From Verrucomicrobia bacterium UBA2460 (GTDB taxonomy: Bacteria; Verrucomicrobiota; Verrucomicrobiia; Methylacidiphilales; Verrucolacustridaceae): a stretch of DNA of 13,242 bases. The notes beneath the pieces are model-generated. The model worked only from the letters and a program-made list of their open reading frames with translations. It did no database searches and had not been told where the DNA came from. The stretch lies in contig DDPU01000083.1 of assembly GCA_002342345.1 (NCBI GenBank), positions 1,525 to 14,766 on the forward strand, written 5' to 3'. Position 1 is the first letter of the stretch. The number at the start of each line of letters is the position of its first letter. The translations under genes were made by a program, and so were the position numbers. Positions 7,105-13,242 of this stretch are shown here, in pieces.

Positions 7105-7473
7105 CTAATCCCCGCCTGCGGGCTTTTCGTTCGGCGGGGGGTCCAGCTCGGACATGATCTGAAGGATGCGGTCCCCCCTTTTCTGGGCGTCGTCGAATTT
7201 AAAGTGAAGCTTCGGCGTGTATTTGATGTGCAGGGCCTTGTTGATCTCCGACTGCCACTCCTCCTTGAGGGCATTGAGATCGTGGAGGATCTGGCCGTCG
7301 GGGGTGCGGCCGTCCAGATGGGAGATGAACACCGTGGCATGACGGAGATCAGGGCTGACCTCCACCCCGGTGATGGTGAGAAGCATGCCTTCCAGCGTTC
7401 GTTCCCGGCTGACAAGGCGGGCGAGGACGCCGCGGATCGATTCGGAGACGCGAACTAATCGACGAGATGACAT
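7105..7473 (-). CDS. rbfA: Ribosome-binding factor A
   Basis: RbfA binds the 30S subunit and helps mature the 5' end of 16S rRNA during cold growth and late assembly. The 122-residue length is normal for the family. The start 'RRLVRVSESIRGVLARLVSRE', the middle 'TITGVEVSPDLRHATVFIS' and 'INKALHIKYTPKLHFKFDD' match the type-II KH-like RbfA fold. A Pro/Gly-rich tail of about 12 residues follows. The ATG at 7473 is 65 nt after infB; no Shine-Dalgarno is visible. Third and last gene of the nusA-infB-rbfA operon. In many bacteria truB or ribF would follow, but here a hairpin and an unrelated secreted protein gene do. Confidence 0.95.
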   Translation of the reverse strand: MSSRRLVRVSESIRGVLARLVSRERTLEGMLLTITGVEVSPDLRHATVFISHLDGRTPDGQILHDLNALKEEWQSEINKALHIKYTPKLHFKFDDAQKRGDRILQIMSELDPPPNEKPAGGD

Positions 7474-7538
7474 AAGGCTCGAGGCGCTCGTTTAGGTTTA
7501 CGTTGAGGTTTTGGAGAGCTTGAAGCTGGAGTCGGCGA

Positions 7539-9575
7539 TTACAAGGTTTGGGGGACTTTCTCGAGCTGGTAGCACTCGATGATGTCACCTTCCTCGTACT
7601 CGTCGAAATTGCCCAACCGAATTCCGCACTCGAGCCCCTGGCGCACCTCGTTGACGTCCTCCTGGAACCGCTTGAGGGTGACCACGCCACCGTCGTAAAT
7701 CGGCTGCTTCTTGCGGATGACTCGGGCGCGCCCGCTTTTGGTGATCCGGCCGCTCTGCACCTGGGAGCCGGCGACCATGAACTTGGAGAGCTCGAACACC
7801 TTTTTGACAATCGCGGTGCCCAGCGGGGTTTCGCGCAGTTCGGGATCGAGCATGCCGGTCATGGCTTCCTTCACCTGGTCGACCAGCTCGTAAATGATGC
7901 TGAACAGCTTGATCTGGATGCCCTCGCGCTTGGCGGCGTTGGCGGCCGAATTATCCGTCTTGGTGTTGAATCCGATGACGACGGCGCCGGAGGCCTTGGC
8001 AAGAAGGATGTCGGACTCGGAGATCGGGCCAATCGCGGCCAGCACGATATCGAGGTCGATTTTCTGGCTTTGGATCTTTTTGAGGGATTCGGTGATTGCC
8101 TCGACCGAGCCCTGCACGTCCCCCTTGAGAATGACCTTGAGACACTTTTTTTGGCCCTCGGCAATGCTTGCGAACAGGTTTTCCAGGGTGACGTTCCCCT
8201 GGGTTCCGGCCGGGCCGGTGGCCAGGCGGGCGACCCGCTCGGCCTCCTGCCTCTCCTCCATGATGGAGCGGGCCTCGCGTTCGGAGCCGACCACGACGAC
8301 TTCCTCCCCGGGCGCCGGGGCACCGGTGATGCCGATGATGCGGGCAGGGGTGGAGGGGCCGGCCTCCTTGATGTTCTGGCCGGCATCGTCGAGCAGGGCC
8401 TTCACCTTGCCCATATGGGGACCGCAGACGAAAGAGTCGCCGACCTTGAGACAACCTTGCTGAACCAGGACGGTGGAGGTGGGGCCGCGGCCGGTCTCAA
8501 TCTGGGTCTCGATGACCCGCGCGCGGGCATGGCCGGCGGGATCAGCGCGCAGCTCGAGAACCTCGGCCTGCAGGCCGATCATTTCGAGGAGTTTTTCAAT
8601 CCCGGTGCCCTTGGTGGCGGAAACCTCGCAGACAACCGTCTGCCCGCCCCATTCCTCGGGGGCGAGGCCCTGTTCCTGTAGCTGGCCTTTGACGCGGTCG
8701 AGGTTGGCTCCGGGCAGGTCGATCTTGTTGATGGCGACCATCACGGTGACCTTGGCGGCTTGGGCGTGACGCAGGGCCTCCAGCGTCTGCGGCTTGATGC
8801 CGTCATCCGCGGCCACGACAAGAACGACAATGTCGGTGACGGTGGCCCCGCGGGCGCGCATCGCGGTGAAGGCCTCGTGGCCGGGGGTGTCGAGGAAAGT
8901 GATGCTCTGGTTGCCGCGTTTAACCGAGTAGGCGCCGATGTGCTGGGTGATGCCGCCGGCCTCGCCGGCCGCAACCTTGGTGCGCCGAATCGCATCGAGC
9001 AGGGAGGTTTTTCCGTGGTCAACGTGGCCCATGAAGGTGACCACGGGCGGGCGGGGTTTGAGATTGGCGGAGGGAACGGGCTTGGGTTTGGGCGGTTCGA
9101 CGACGGGGGCGACCTTATGGACGCCACCGCCCTCCTTGCGCTTTTCCGCCATGAAGACAAAACCGCGTTTCTCGCAGATCTTTTTGGCGACGGGCTCCTC
9201 GAGTGTCTGGTTGAGGGTGGCAAACACGTTCATCTCCATGAGCTCGTGGATGAGTTGGAACGGTTTCAGGTTGAGGCGCGTGGCCAGGTCGCGGACCTGG
9301 ATTGGCGGCTTCATCTGGATGATCTTGGATTCGTCGACCGCGCCCTCCTCAGCGGGAGCGGCAACGGCCACGGGAGCCGGGGCGGCCGGGGCCGCAGCGG
9401 GCTCAGGAGCGGGAACAGCGGCGGCAGAAGTTGGGGCGGGCTCGACCGGAGTCTTCGCCTTCGCGGAAGTTTTCCTGACGGGTGCTTCCTTGTCGGCGCC
9501 GGCCTTGGTGGCGCGGGGTTTTTTGGGCGCGGCGGCGGCCCCTTCGGCGGTCTTTTTGGCGGACGAGGTGGCCAT
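7539..9575 (-). CDS. infB: Translation initiation factor IF-2
   Basis: GTPase that brings initiator fMet-tRNA to the 30S subunit and promotes subunit joining. The protein has 678 residues, shorter than the roughly 890 of E. coli because the N-terminal region is reduced. Residues 1-80 are a low-complexity Ala/Pro/Lys segment; about 84-139 is one IF2_N-like domain. The G motifs are complete: G1 'GHVDHGKT' (183-190), G2 'GGITQHIG' (207-214), G3 'DTPGHEAF' (229-236), G4 'NKID' (283-286) and G5 'SATKG' (about 318-322). Domains II, III and IV follow, ending with '[21 protein letters not shown]' and 'DIIECYQLE'. The ATG at 9575 comes 20 nt after the nusA stop; the spacer is pyrimidine-rich and has no Shine-Dalgarno. 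No ylxR or L7Ae-type gene lies between nusA and infB, unlike in Firmicutes. Confidence 0.98.
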   Translation of the reverse strand: MATSSAKKTAEGAAAAPKKPRATKAGADKEAPVRKTSAKAKTPVEPAPTSAAAVPAPEPAAAPAAPAPVAVAAPAEEGAVDESKIIQMKPPIQVRDLATRLNLKPFQLIHELMEMNVFATLNQTLEEPVAKKICEKRGFVFMAEKRKEGGGVHKVAPVVEPPKPKPVPSANLKPRPPVVTFMGHVDHGKTSLLDAIRRTKVAAGEAGGITQHIGAYSVKRGNQSITFLDTPGHEAFTAMRARGATVTDIVVLVVAADDGIKPQTLEALRHAQAAKVTVMVAINKIDLPGANLDRVKGQLQEQGLAPEEWGGQTVVCEVSATKGTGIEKLLEMIGLQAEVLELRADPAGHARARVIETQIETGRGPTSTVLVQQGCLKVGDSFVCGPHMGKVKALLDDAGQNIKEAGPSTPARIIGITGAPAPGEEVVVVGSEREARSIMEERQEAERVARLATGPAGTQGNVTLENLFASIAEGQKKCLKVILKGDVQGSVEAITESLKKIQSQKIDLDIVLAAIGPISESDILLAKASGAVVIGFNTKTDNSAANAAKREGIQIKLFSIIYELVDQVKEAMTGMLDPELRETPLGTAIVKKVFELSKFMVAGSQVQSGRITKSGRARVIRKKQPIYDGGVVTLKRFQEDVNEVRQGLECGIRLGNFDEYEEGDIIECYQLEKVPQTL

Positions 9576-9595
9576 GCCGGCGGGGGAGAGGAGAC

Positions 9596-10858
9596 TTAGG
9601 ACTTGGCGGCTGCGAGGGCCGCCTGGGCCTTGGTCAGGATCTCCTTGGCTTGTTCGGGGGCGAGGTCGGGAACGGCTTCCGCCAGGTCGGTCTCGGTCGC
9701 CTCAACGAGGGCTTCCACGGTGCTGAAACCGACCGAGGCGATTTTCTGGGCGAGGGGAACCTCGATGCCGAGGGCGGTGGCCAGGCTTTGCACGGCCTGT
9801 TCTAGTTTCTGTTCGAAGCCGACGACCTCGGTCTTGTCCTCCTCGACGTCGATGTGCCAACCGGTGAGACGGCTGGCAAGGCGGGCGTTGTGGCCCTTGC
9901 GACCGATGGCGAGGGAAAGGTTTTCGACATCCACCAGGGCGCGGACGCGGTGGTTGGTTTCATCGATTTCGATCTTGCGGAGTTTGGCGGGTTTGAGCGC
10001 CTCGATGACGAGCTCATGGATGTTGGGCGACCAGCGGAAGAGGTCGACCTTCTCGTTGTTGAGCTCGCGGACGATGTTCTTCACGCGGGAACCACGGATG
10101 CCGACGCAGGCGCCGACCGGATCGACCTTCTCGACATCCGACCAGACGGCGATCTTGGTGCGGAAGCCGGGCTCCCGGGCGAGCGACTTGATCTGGACGA
10201 CACCATCGGCGAGTTCGGCCACCTCAAGGGCGAGCAGGCGCCGGACAAAATCGGGGCTGGCTCGGGAGAGGATGATCTCGGGCCCGCGGGCGCCCTGCTG
10301 GACAGCGAGGACCAGGGCCCGGATGCGTTCGCCCGGGGTGTATTCCTCGGTGGGGACGCGCTCCCGGGCCGGCATGATGCCCTCGAACTTGCCGAGATCG
10401 ATGACAACGTCGGCGCGGTCAAAACGGCGGACGGTCCCGGCGACAATGTCGCCCACGCGGCCCTGGAACTCCTCCAGGATCATGGTTTTCTCAATGGAGC
10501 GGAGATTCTGGTTCATCGCCTGCTTGAATACCTGGGCGGCGATGCGGCCGAACTGCCGGGCATCCAGCTCGATCTCGACAAGGTCGCCGAGGCGGGCGGA
10601 AGGATTCACCGAGCGGGCCTTGACGATGGAGATTTCCTCCGGGTTGGGGCGGGCGCGGTCGGTGGCCTTGAGTTTGGCAAACATCTGGATTTTTCCGCTT
10701 TTGGAATCAAGGGCGACGCGGATTTCGGTCTCGGGCGGATAGGTTTTATGGGCGGCGGTGACAAGGGCGTTTTCAATAACGGAGGCCATCACCTTGCGGC
10801 TAATGCCCTTCTCCTTTTCCATGTAATCGAGTACCGTAAGGAAGTCTTGAGTGTTCAT
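9596..10858 (-). CDS. nusA: Transcription termination/antitermination factor NusA
   Basis: NusA binds RNA polymerase and nascent RNA, promoting pausing and intrinsic termination and taking part in antitermination. The 420 residues comprise an N-terminal polymerase-binding domain (1-125), S1 (about 132-200), KH1 with 'GIRGSRVK' (253-260), KH2 with '[12 protein letters not shown]' (317-328) and a C-terminal helical domain of HhH/AR2 type (about 355-420, '[18 protein letters not shown]'). The chosen start is ATG at 10858 ('[18 protein letters not shown]'), where NusA homology begins, with GGA about 10 nt upstream. An ATG at 10972 would add 38 residues, but these are coded by the promoter and leader, so I reject it. 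First gene of the nusA-infB-rbfA operon; rimP, which commonly precedes nusA, is absent. Confidence 0.96.
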   Translation of the reverse strand: MNTQDFLTVLDYMEKEKGISRKVMASVIENALVTAAHKTYPPETEIRVALDSKSGKIQMFAKLKATDRARPNPEEISIVKARSVNPSARLGDLVEIELDARQFGRIAAQVFKQAMNQNLRSIEKTMILEEFQGRVGDIVAGTVRRFDRADVVIDLGKFEGIMPARERVPTEEYTPGERIRALVLAVQQGARGPEIILSRASPDFVRRLLALEVAELADGVVQIKSLAREPGFRTKIAVWSDVEKVDPVGACVGIRGSRVKNIVRELNNEKVDLFRWSPNIHELVIEALKPAKLRKIEIDETNHRVRALVDVENLSLAIGRKGHNARLASRLTGWHIDVEEDKTEVVGFEQKLEQAVQSLATALGIEVPLAQKIASVGFSTVEALVEATETDLAEAVPDLAPEQAKEILTKAQAALAAAKS

Positions 10859-10873
10859 GTTATTTCCATTTTT

Positions 10874-10954
10874 GAGTTGTGGGAGAAGGCTTTCGGCGAA
10901 AAAAAGGGTGGAAACCGCTCGAGTTCCCACCCAACCACCGCCGAGAGTCAACTC
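10874..10954 (-). promoter_or_regulatory. Structured 5' leader of nusA with nested and alternative pairings
   Basis: Outside the terminator stem, TCGGCG (minus 10944-10939) can pair with CGCCGA (10898-10893) directly after the U-tract. Outside that, GAGTTG (10954-10949) can pair with CAACTC (10879-10874). A competing fold is also possible: GTTG-GG-TGGGA (10935-10925) with TCCCACAAC (10884-10876), 9 bp with a 2-nt bulge, which would consume the 5' arm of the terminator. Seen by eye only; no folding energies were computed. Confidence 0.45.
10899..10932 (-). terminator. Intrinsic terminator in the nusA leader (candidate attenuator)
   Basis: On the minus strand GGGTGGGAAC (10932-10923) pairs with GTTTCCACCC (10915-10906), a 10-bp stem with one G-U pair and the 7-nt loop TCGAGCG. 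It is followed at once by seven T (10905-10899). This is a textbook rho-independent terminator, yet it lies between the nusA promoter and the nusA ATG, about 25 nt into the transcript and 40 nt before the start codon. No gene ends here on that strand. It therefore most likely acts as an attenuator of the nusA-infB-rbfA operon. No U-run follows on the plus strand. Confidence 0.75.
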
Positions 10955-10961
10955 CTTGAAA

Positions 10962-10989
10962 ATCATATCCAAATGCGGAAAATGGTCAA
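10962..10989 (-). promoter_or_regulatory. Sigma-70 promoter of nusA-infB-rbfA
   Basis: TTGACC (minus 10989-10984), a 16-nt spacer and TATGAT (10967-10962): both hexamers are one base off consensus. The predicted start is near 10955, giving a leader of about 97 nt before nusA. It lies in the 155-bp region between nusA and the divergent lpxI. On the plus strand only a poor candidate for lpxI (TTGAAA at 10956-10961 with a weak -10) overlaps it. Confidence 0.75.
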
Positions 10990-11013
10990 TCCGCGAAACC
11001 GGGAGTCCTTTTT

Positions 11014-11847
11014 ATGCCTAAATCGTTGAAGGAGGGCAGAATCGGCCTGGTGGCCGGACGGGGTATTTATCCGAGATTGGTGCTCGAAGGGGCCCGTCGG
11101 GACGGGCAGGAACTGGTGGTGGCCGCGTTTGAGGGGGAAACCGAGTCTGCGGTGGCGTCCCGGGGGAGGCCGACCGGTTGGTTGCGCGTGGGACAACTGG
11201 GCGGGCTGGTTTCCTTTCTCAGGAAGCAGGGTGTCAACCGGGCAATCTTCGCCGGGCAGATCACGCCGAGGCGGCTTTATGACCTGAGACCGGACCTCAA
11301 GGCACTTTGGATCCTGGCGCAGATGAAGGAACGCAACGCGGCCACGCTTTTTGGCGCGGTGGTCAAGGAACTGGAGCGGGCGGGGATCCGGGTGCTTCCC
11401 GCGACGACTTTTCTGGAGGACCACCTGGCCAAGCCCGGCCTGATTGCCGGTCCAAGGCCGCCGTTTCATCTTTCCGCCGACATCCAATTTGGCTGGCCGC
11501 TGGCCAAGGCGGTGGCCCGGCTAAACATCGGACAGAGTCTGGTGGTGCGGAAGGGGACGGTGATGGCGGTGGAGGGTTTTGACGGCACGGATGCGACCTT
11601 GAAGCGGGGCGGGAAGATTGCCGGGGAGGATGCCACGGCCATCAAGGTGACCTCACCCGCACAGGACATGCGGTTTGACGTGCCGGTGATCGGTCCGAGA
11701 ACGATCGAGAGCGCCGCGGAGGGGAAAGTCCGGACGATCGTGCTGGAGGCCGGGCGGTCCCTGATCCTGGGGGCGGAGGAGGTGAGCGCGTTGGCGGCGA
11801 GGCACAAAATCACCCTATGGGGACACCGCGGGGGGACGGGAAAATGA
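11014..11847 (+). CDS. lpxI: UDP-2,3-diacylglucosamine pyrophosphatase, LpxI type
   Basis: LpxI hydrolyses UDP-2,3-diacylglucosamine to lipid X (2,3-diacylglucosamine 1-phosphate) and UMP in lipid A synthesis; it replaces the unrelated LpxH in many non-gamma/beta-proteobacterial lineages. The 277 residues match the family's usual length. Visible landmarks are 'GLVAGRGIYPRL' (11-22), the N-terminal domain 'QLGGLVSFLRKQGVNRAIFAGQI' region (61-83), 'GTVMAVEGFDGTD' (181-193) and 'QDMRFDVPVIGPRT' (217-230). The aspartate in 'RFDVP' probably corresponds to the catalytically important Asp described in the Caulobacter enzyme. The ATG at 11014 has GGGAG about 9 nt upstream. First gene of a plus-strand lipid A operon, coupled to the next gene by an ATGA overlap. 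Family assignment secure. Confidence 0.96.
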   Translation: MPKSLKEGRIGLVAGRGIYPRLVLEGARRDGQELVVAAFEGETESAVASRGRPTGWLRVGQLGGLVSFLRKQGVNRAIFAGQITPRRLYDLRPDLKALWILAQMKERNAATLFGAVVKELERAGIRVLPATTFLEDHLAKPGLIAGPRPPFHLSADIQFGWPLAKAVARLNIGQSLVVRKGTVMAVEGFDGTDATLKRGGKIAGEDATAIKVTSPAQDMRFDVPVIGPRTIESAAEGKVRTIVLEAGRSLILGAEEVSALAARHKITLWGHRGGTGK

Positions 11848-12770
11848 GCGCTCCCGTCAAGGTGGGGGTGGTCGGGGTGGGCCATATGGGCAAGGAGCAT
11901 GCGCGGATTTACATGGAATCGGCCAAGGCAGAGCTGGTGGGGGTGTTCGACACCGATCCGCACACGGCGAAAAAAATCGCCGACAAATGCCGGACGCGGG
12001 TTTTCACGACCCTGCCAGAGATGGTGGAGGCGGTGGAGGCCGTCAGCGTGGTCACCCCGACGATGAACCATCTCGCCTCGGCGGAGCCCTTTTTGCGGAA
12101 GGGGCGGCACGTGCTGGTGGAGAAACCGATCGCGATGGACACCCGGGAGGCGAGGGAACTGGTGACGCTGGCGGAGAAAAACGGGGCAAAACTGGCGGTG
12201 GGGCATGTGGAGCGGTTTAATCCGGTGCTGGCGGCCCTGGAGGAAAGGCTGGGGCGGCCGCGGTTTATTGAGGCGCACCGGCTGTCCCCGTACCCTGGCC
12301 GAAGCACGGACATCGGCGTGGTGATGGACCTGATGATCCACGATCTCGAAATTATCCTGCACCTGGTCCGATCGCCGGTCACCTCGGTTGATGCGGTGGG
12401 CGTGCCGGTGTTGAGCAAGGGCGAGGATATCGCCAATGCCCGGATCCGCTTTGAGAACGGGTGCGTGGCCAACATCACCACGAGCCGGATCAGCCCGGAA
12501 AAACTCCGGAAGATCCGGGTGTTTCAGGATGATGCCTACCTGTCGCTGGACTACATGAAGCAGGAAGGGGAGATCTACCGGAGGGAGGGCGGCAAGATCA
12601 CCCGGGACAAGATCCCGGTGCGCAAGGGGGAACCGCTCAAGAACCAGCTGGAGGAGTTTTTGGACAATGTGCGGCACGGCACCGATCCGCGCGTGGGCGG
12701 AACGCACGGGTTTGAGGCCCTGCAGCTGGCCTCGCGGATCTGCGAGCAGCTGACGCCGGTGGGCCCATGA
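11844..12770 (+). CDS. Gfo/Idh/MocA-family NAD(P)-dependent oxidoreductase in the lipid A operon
   Basis: Protein of 308 residues. An N-terminal Rossmann fold has 'VGVVGVGHMGKEHA' (7-20) and the family's 'EKP' (93-95); the C-terminal substrate domain has 'GHVERFNP' (120-127) and 'DLMIHDLE' (162-169), whose His is the usual catalytic residue. The 'GHVERFNP' plus 'DLMIHD' pair resembles nucleotide-sugar dehydrogenases such as GnnA, which oxidises the 3-OH of UDP-GlcNAc before amination. The sandwich position between lpxI and lpxB supports a lipid A or UDP-GlcNAc-derived substrate, but no partner aminotransferase (GnnB) is in the window. The start is ATG at 11844, overlapping the lpxI stop as ATGA after a G-rich ribosome-binding region. 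An ATG at 11817 inside lpxI would add nine non-homologous residues. The stop overlaps the lpxB start as ATGA. Confidence 0.88.
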   Translation: MSAPVKVGVVGVGHMGKEHARIYMESAKAELVGVFDTDPHTAKKIADKCRTRVFTTLPEMVEAVEAVSVVTPTMNHLASAEPFLRKGRHVLVEKPIAMDTREARELVTLAEKNGAKLAVGHVERFNPVLAALEERLGRPRFIEAHRLSPYPGRSTDIGVVMDLMIHDLEIILHLVRSPVTSVDAVGVPVLSKGEDIANARIRFENGCVANITTSRISPEKLRKIRVFQDDAYLSLDYMKQEGEIYRREGGKITRDKIPVRKGEPLKNQLEEFLDNVRHGTDPRVGGTHGFEALQLASRICEQLTPVGP

Positions 12771-13242
12771 GGGAAGCGGCGACGGAAAATCCCCGCCTTT
12801 ATCTGGTGGCGGGTGAGGTCAGCGGGGACCGCCTGGCGGCCGACCTGGTCCGGGCGCTGAAAAAACGGAATGCGCAACTGGAGGTCTACGGCGTGGGAGG
12901 ACCGATGCTGCGGGCGGCGGGCCAGGAACAGAGTTTTGATCTGGCTCGCCATGCGGTGGTGGGCCTGACCGATGTGCTCCGGAACCTTCCGAAATTCCTG
13001 GGATTCTTCCGGCAGGTGAAGGCGGAGATTCTCCGGCTGAAGCCCGATGTGGTGGTTTTGGTGGACTACCCGGGATTCAACCTGCGGCTGGCCCAGGCGC
13101 TGCACCGCTCGAACCCGTCGCCCGCAATCGTCTATTACGTCAGTCCGCAGGTGTGGGCCTGGAAGGCGGGGCGGGCCAGGACGATGGAACGGATCCTCGA
13201 GCGGTTGCTGGTGATTTTCCCCTTCGAGGTGGAGTGGTTCGC
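12767..13242 (+). CDS. lpxB: Lipid-A-disaccharide synthase, N-terminal part (runs off the window)
   Basis: LpxB (GT19) joins lipid X to UDP-2,3-diacylglucosamine to form the beta-1,6 disaccharide of lipid A, at the inner face of the cytoplasmic membrane. About 158 of an expected roughly 380 residues are visible. Landmarks: 'LYLVAGEVSGDRLAADLV' (11-28), 'YGVGGPMLRAAG' (41-52), 'HAVVGLTDVL' (63-72), 'VVVLVDYPGFNLRLA' (95-109), 'YYVSPQVWAWK' (about 124-134) and 'IFPFEVEWF' at the window edge. The ATG at 12767 overlaps the oxidoreductase stop (ATGA). It uses lipid X, the product of LpxI encoded two genes upstream, so the operon links consecutive steps. Confidence 0.97.
   Translation, partial: MREAATENPRLYLVAGEVSGDRLAADLVRALKKRNAQLEVYGVGGPMLRAAGQEQSFDLARHAVVGLTDVLRNLPKFLGFFRQVKAEILRLKPDVVVLVDYPGFNLRLAQALHRSNPSPAIVYYVSPQVWAWKAGRARTMERILERLLVIFPFEVEWF

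Noticed and set aside
7548..8681. Long plus-strand open frame antisense to infB (others lie opposite nusA at 9603-11029, opposite the glycoside hydrolase at 2711-3751, and one on the minus strand opposite the lipid A genes at 11466-12707)
   Set aside because: All mirror firmly identified genes and show no recognisable domain or plausible composition of their own.
10859..10972. N-terminal extension of NusA by 38 residues from an ATG at 10972
   Set aside because: The extension spans the promoter -10 box and the leader terminator and has no NusA-like sequence; homology begins at the ATG at 10858.
11817..11843. Upstream ATG for the oxidoreductase
   Set aside because: It would add nine residues coded inside lpxI; the ATGA overlap at 11844 with a G-rich region before it fits better.
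1..13242. CRISPR arrays, insertion sequences, prophage genes, toxin-antitoxin or defence systems
   Set aside because: No spaced repeats, transposase motifs or defence domains were seen; the gene content is housekeeping plus a small secreted hydrolase locus.

Overview
The window is GC-rich, free of mobile elements, and looks like chromosomal DNA from a diderm bacterium, most likely Verrucomicrobiota. Four observations point that way: lipid A genes that use LpxI instead of LpxH, with an oxidoreductase between lpxI and lpxB; a compact nusA-infB-rbfA operon without rimP; a secreted protein carrying the 'STDLTNW' module common in verrucomicrobial exported proteins; and several genes without a clear Shine-Dalgarno sequence. 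The phylum is an inference from gene content, since no rRNA is present.

Left part (1-1864): the 5' two-thirds of speA (biosynthetic arginine decarboxylase) runs leftward off the window. Diverging from it is a bifunctional-nuclease/DUF151 family protein with an unusual Gly/Glu/Lys-rich tail.

Secretion and hydrolysis region (1890-7008, all minus strand): in transcription order, a YHYH-domain secreted protein, a small secreted beta-rich protein, a large secreted glycoside hydrolase of clan GH-A (agarase/GH50-like), and a small alpha/beta hydrolase. The last three are packed with gaps of 5 nt or less, or overlap, and end at a strong intrinsic terminator. Together they look like a small polysaccharide-degradation operon.

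Housekeeping block (7105-10989, minus strand): nusA, infB and rbfA share a good sigma-70 promoter (TTGACC-16-TATGAT). Between promoter and nusA lies a canonical intrinsic terminator (10-bp stem plus seven U), nested in other possible helices and competing with an alternative pairing. This is a candidate attenuator through which the termination factor NusA could control its own operon.

Right part (11014-13242, plus strand): lpxI, a Gfo/Idh/MocA oxidoreductase and lpxB (partial) are joined by ATGA overlaps, a lipid A synthesis operon diverging from nusA. The oxidoreductase is plausibly a nucleotide-sugar enzyme acting on a lipid A precursor, possibly GnnA-like.

No tRNA, rRNA, CRISPR array, transposase or phage gene was seen. 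No gene-free stretch exceeds 155 bases.
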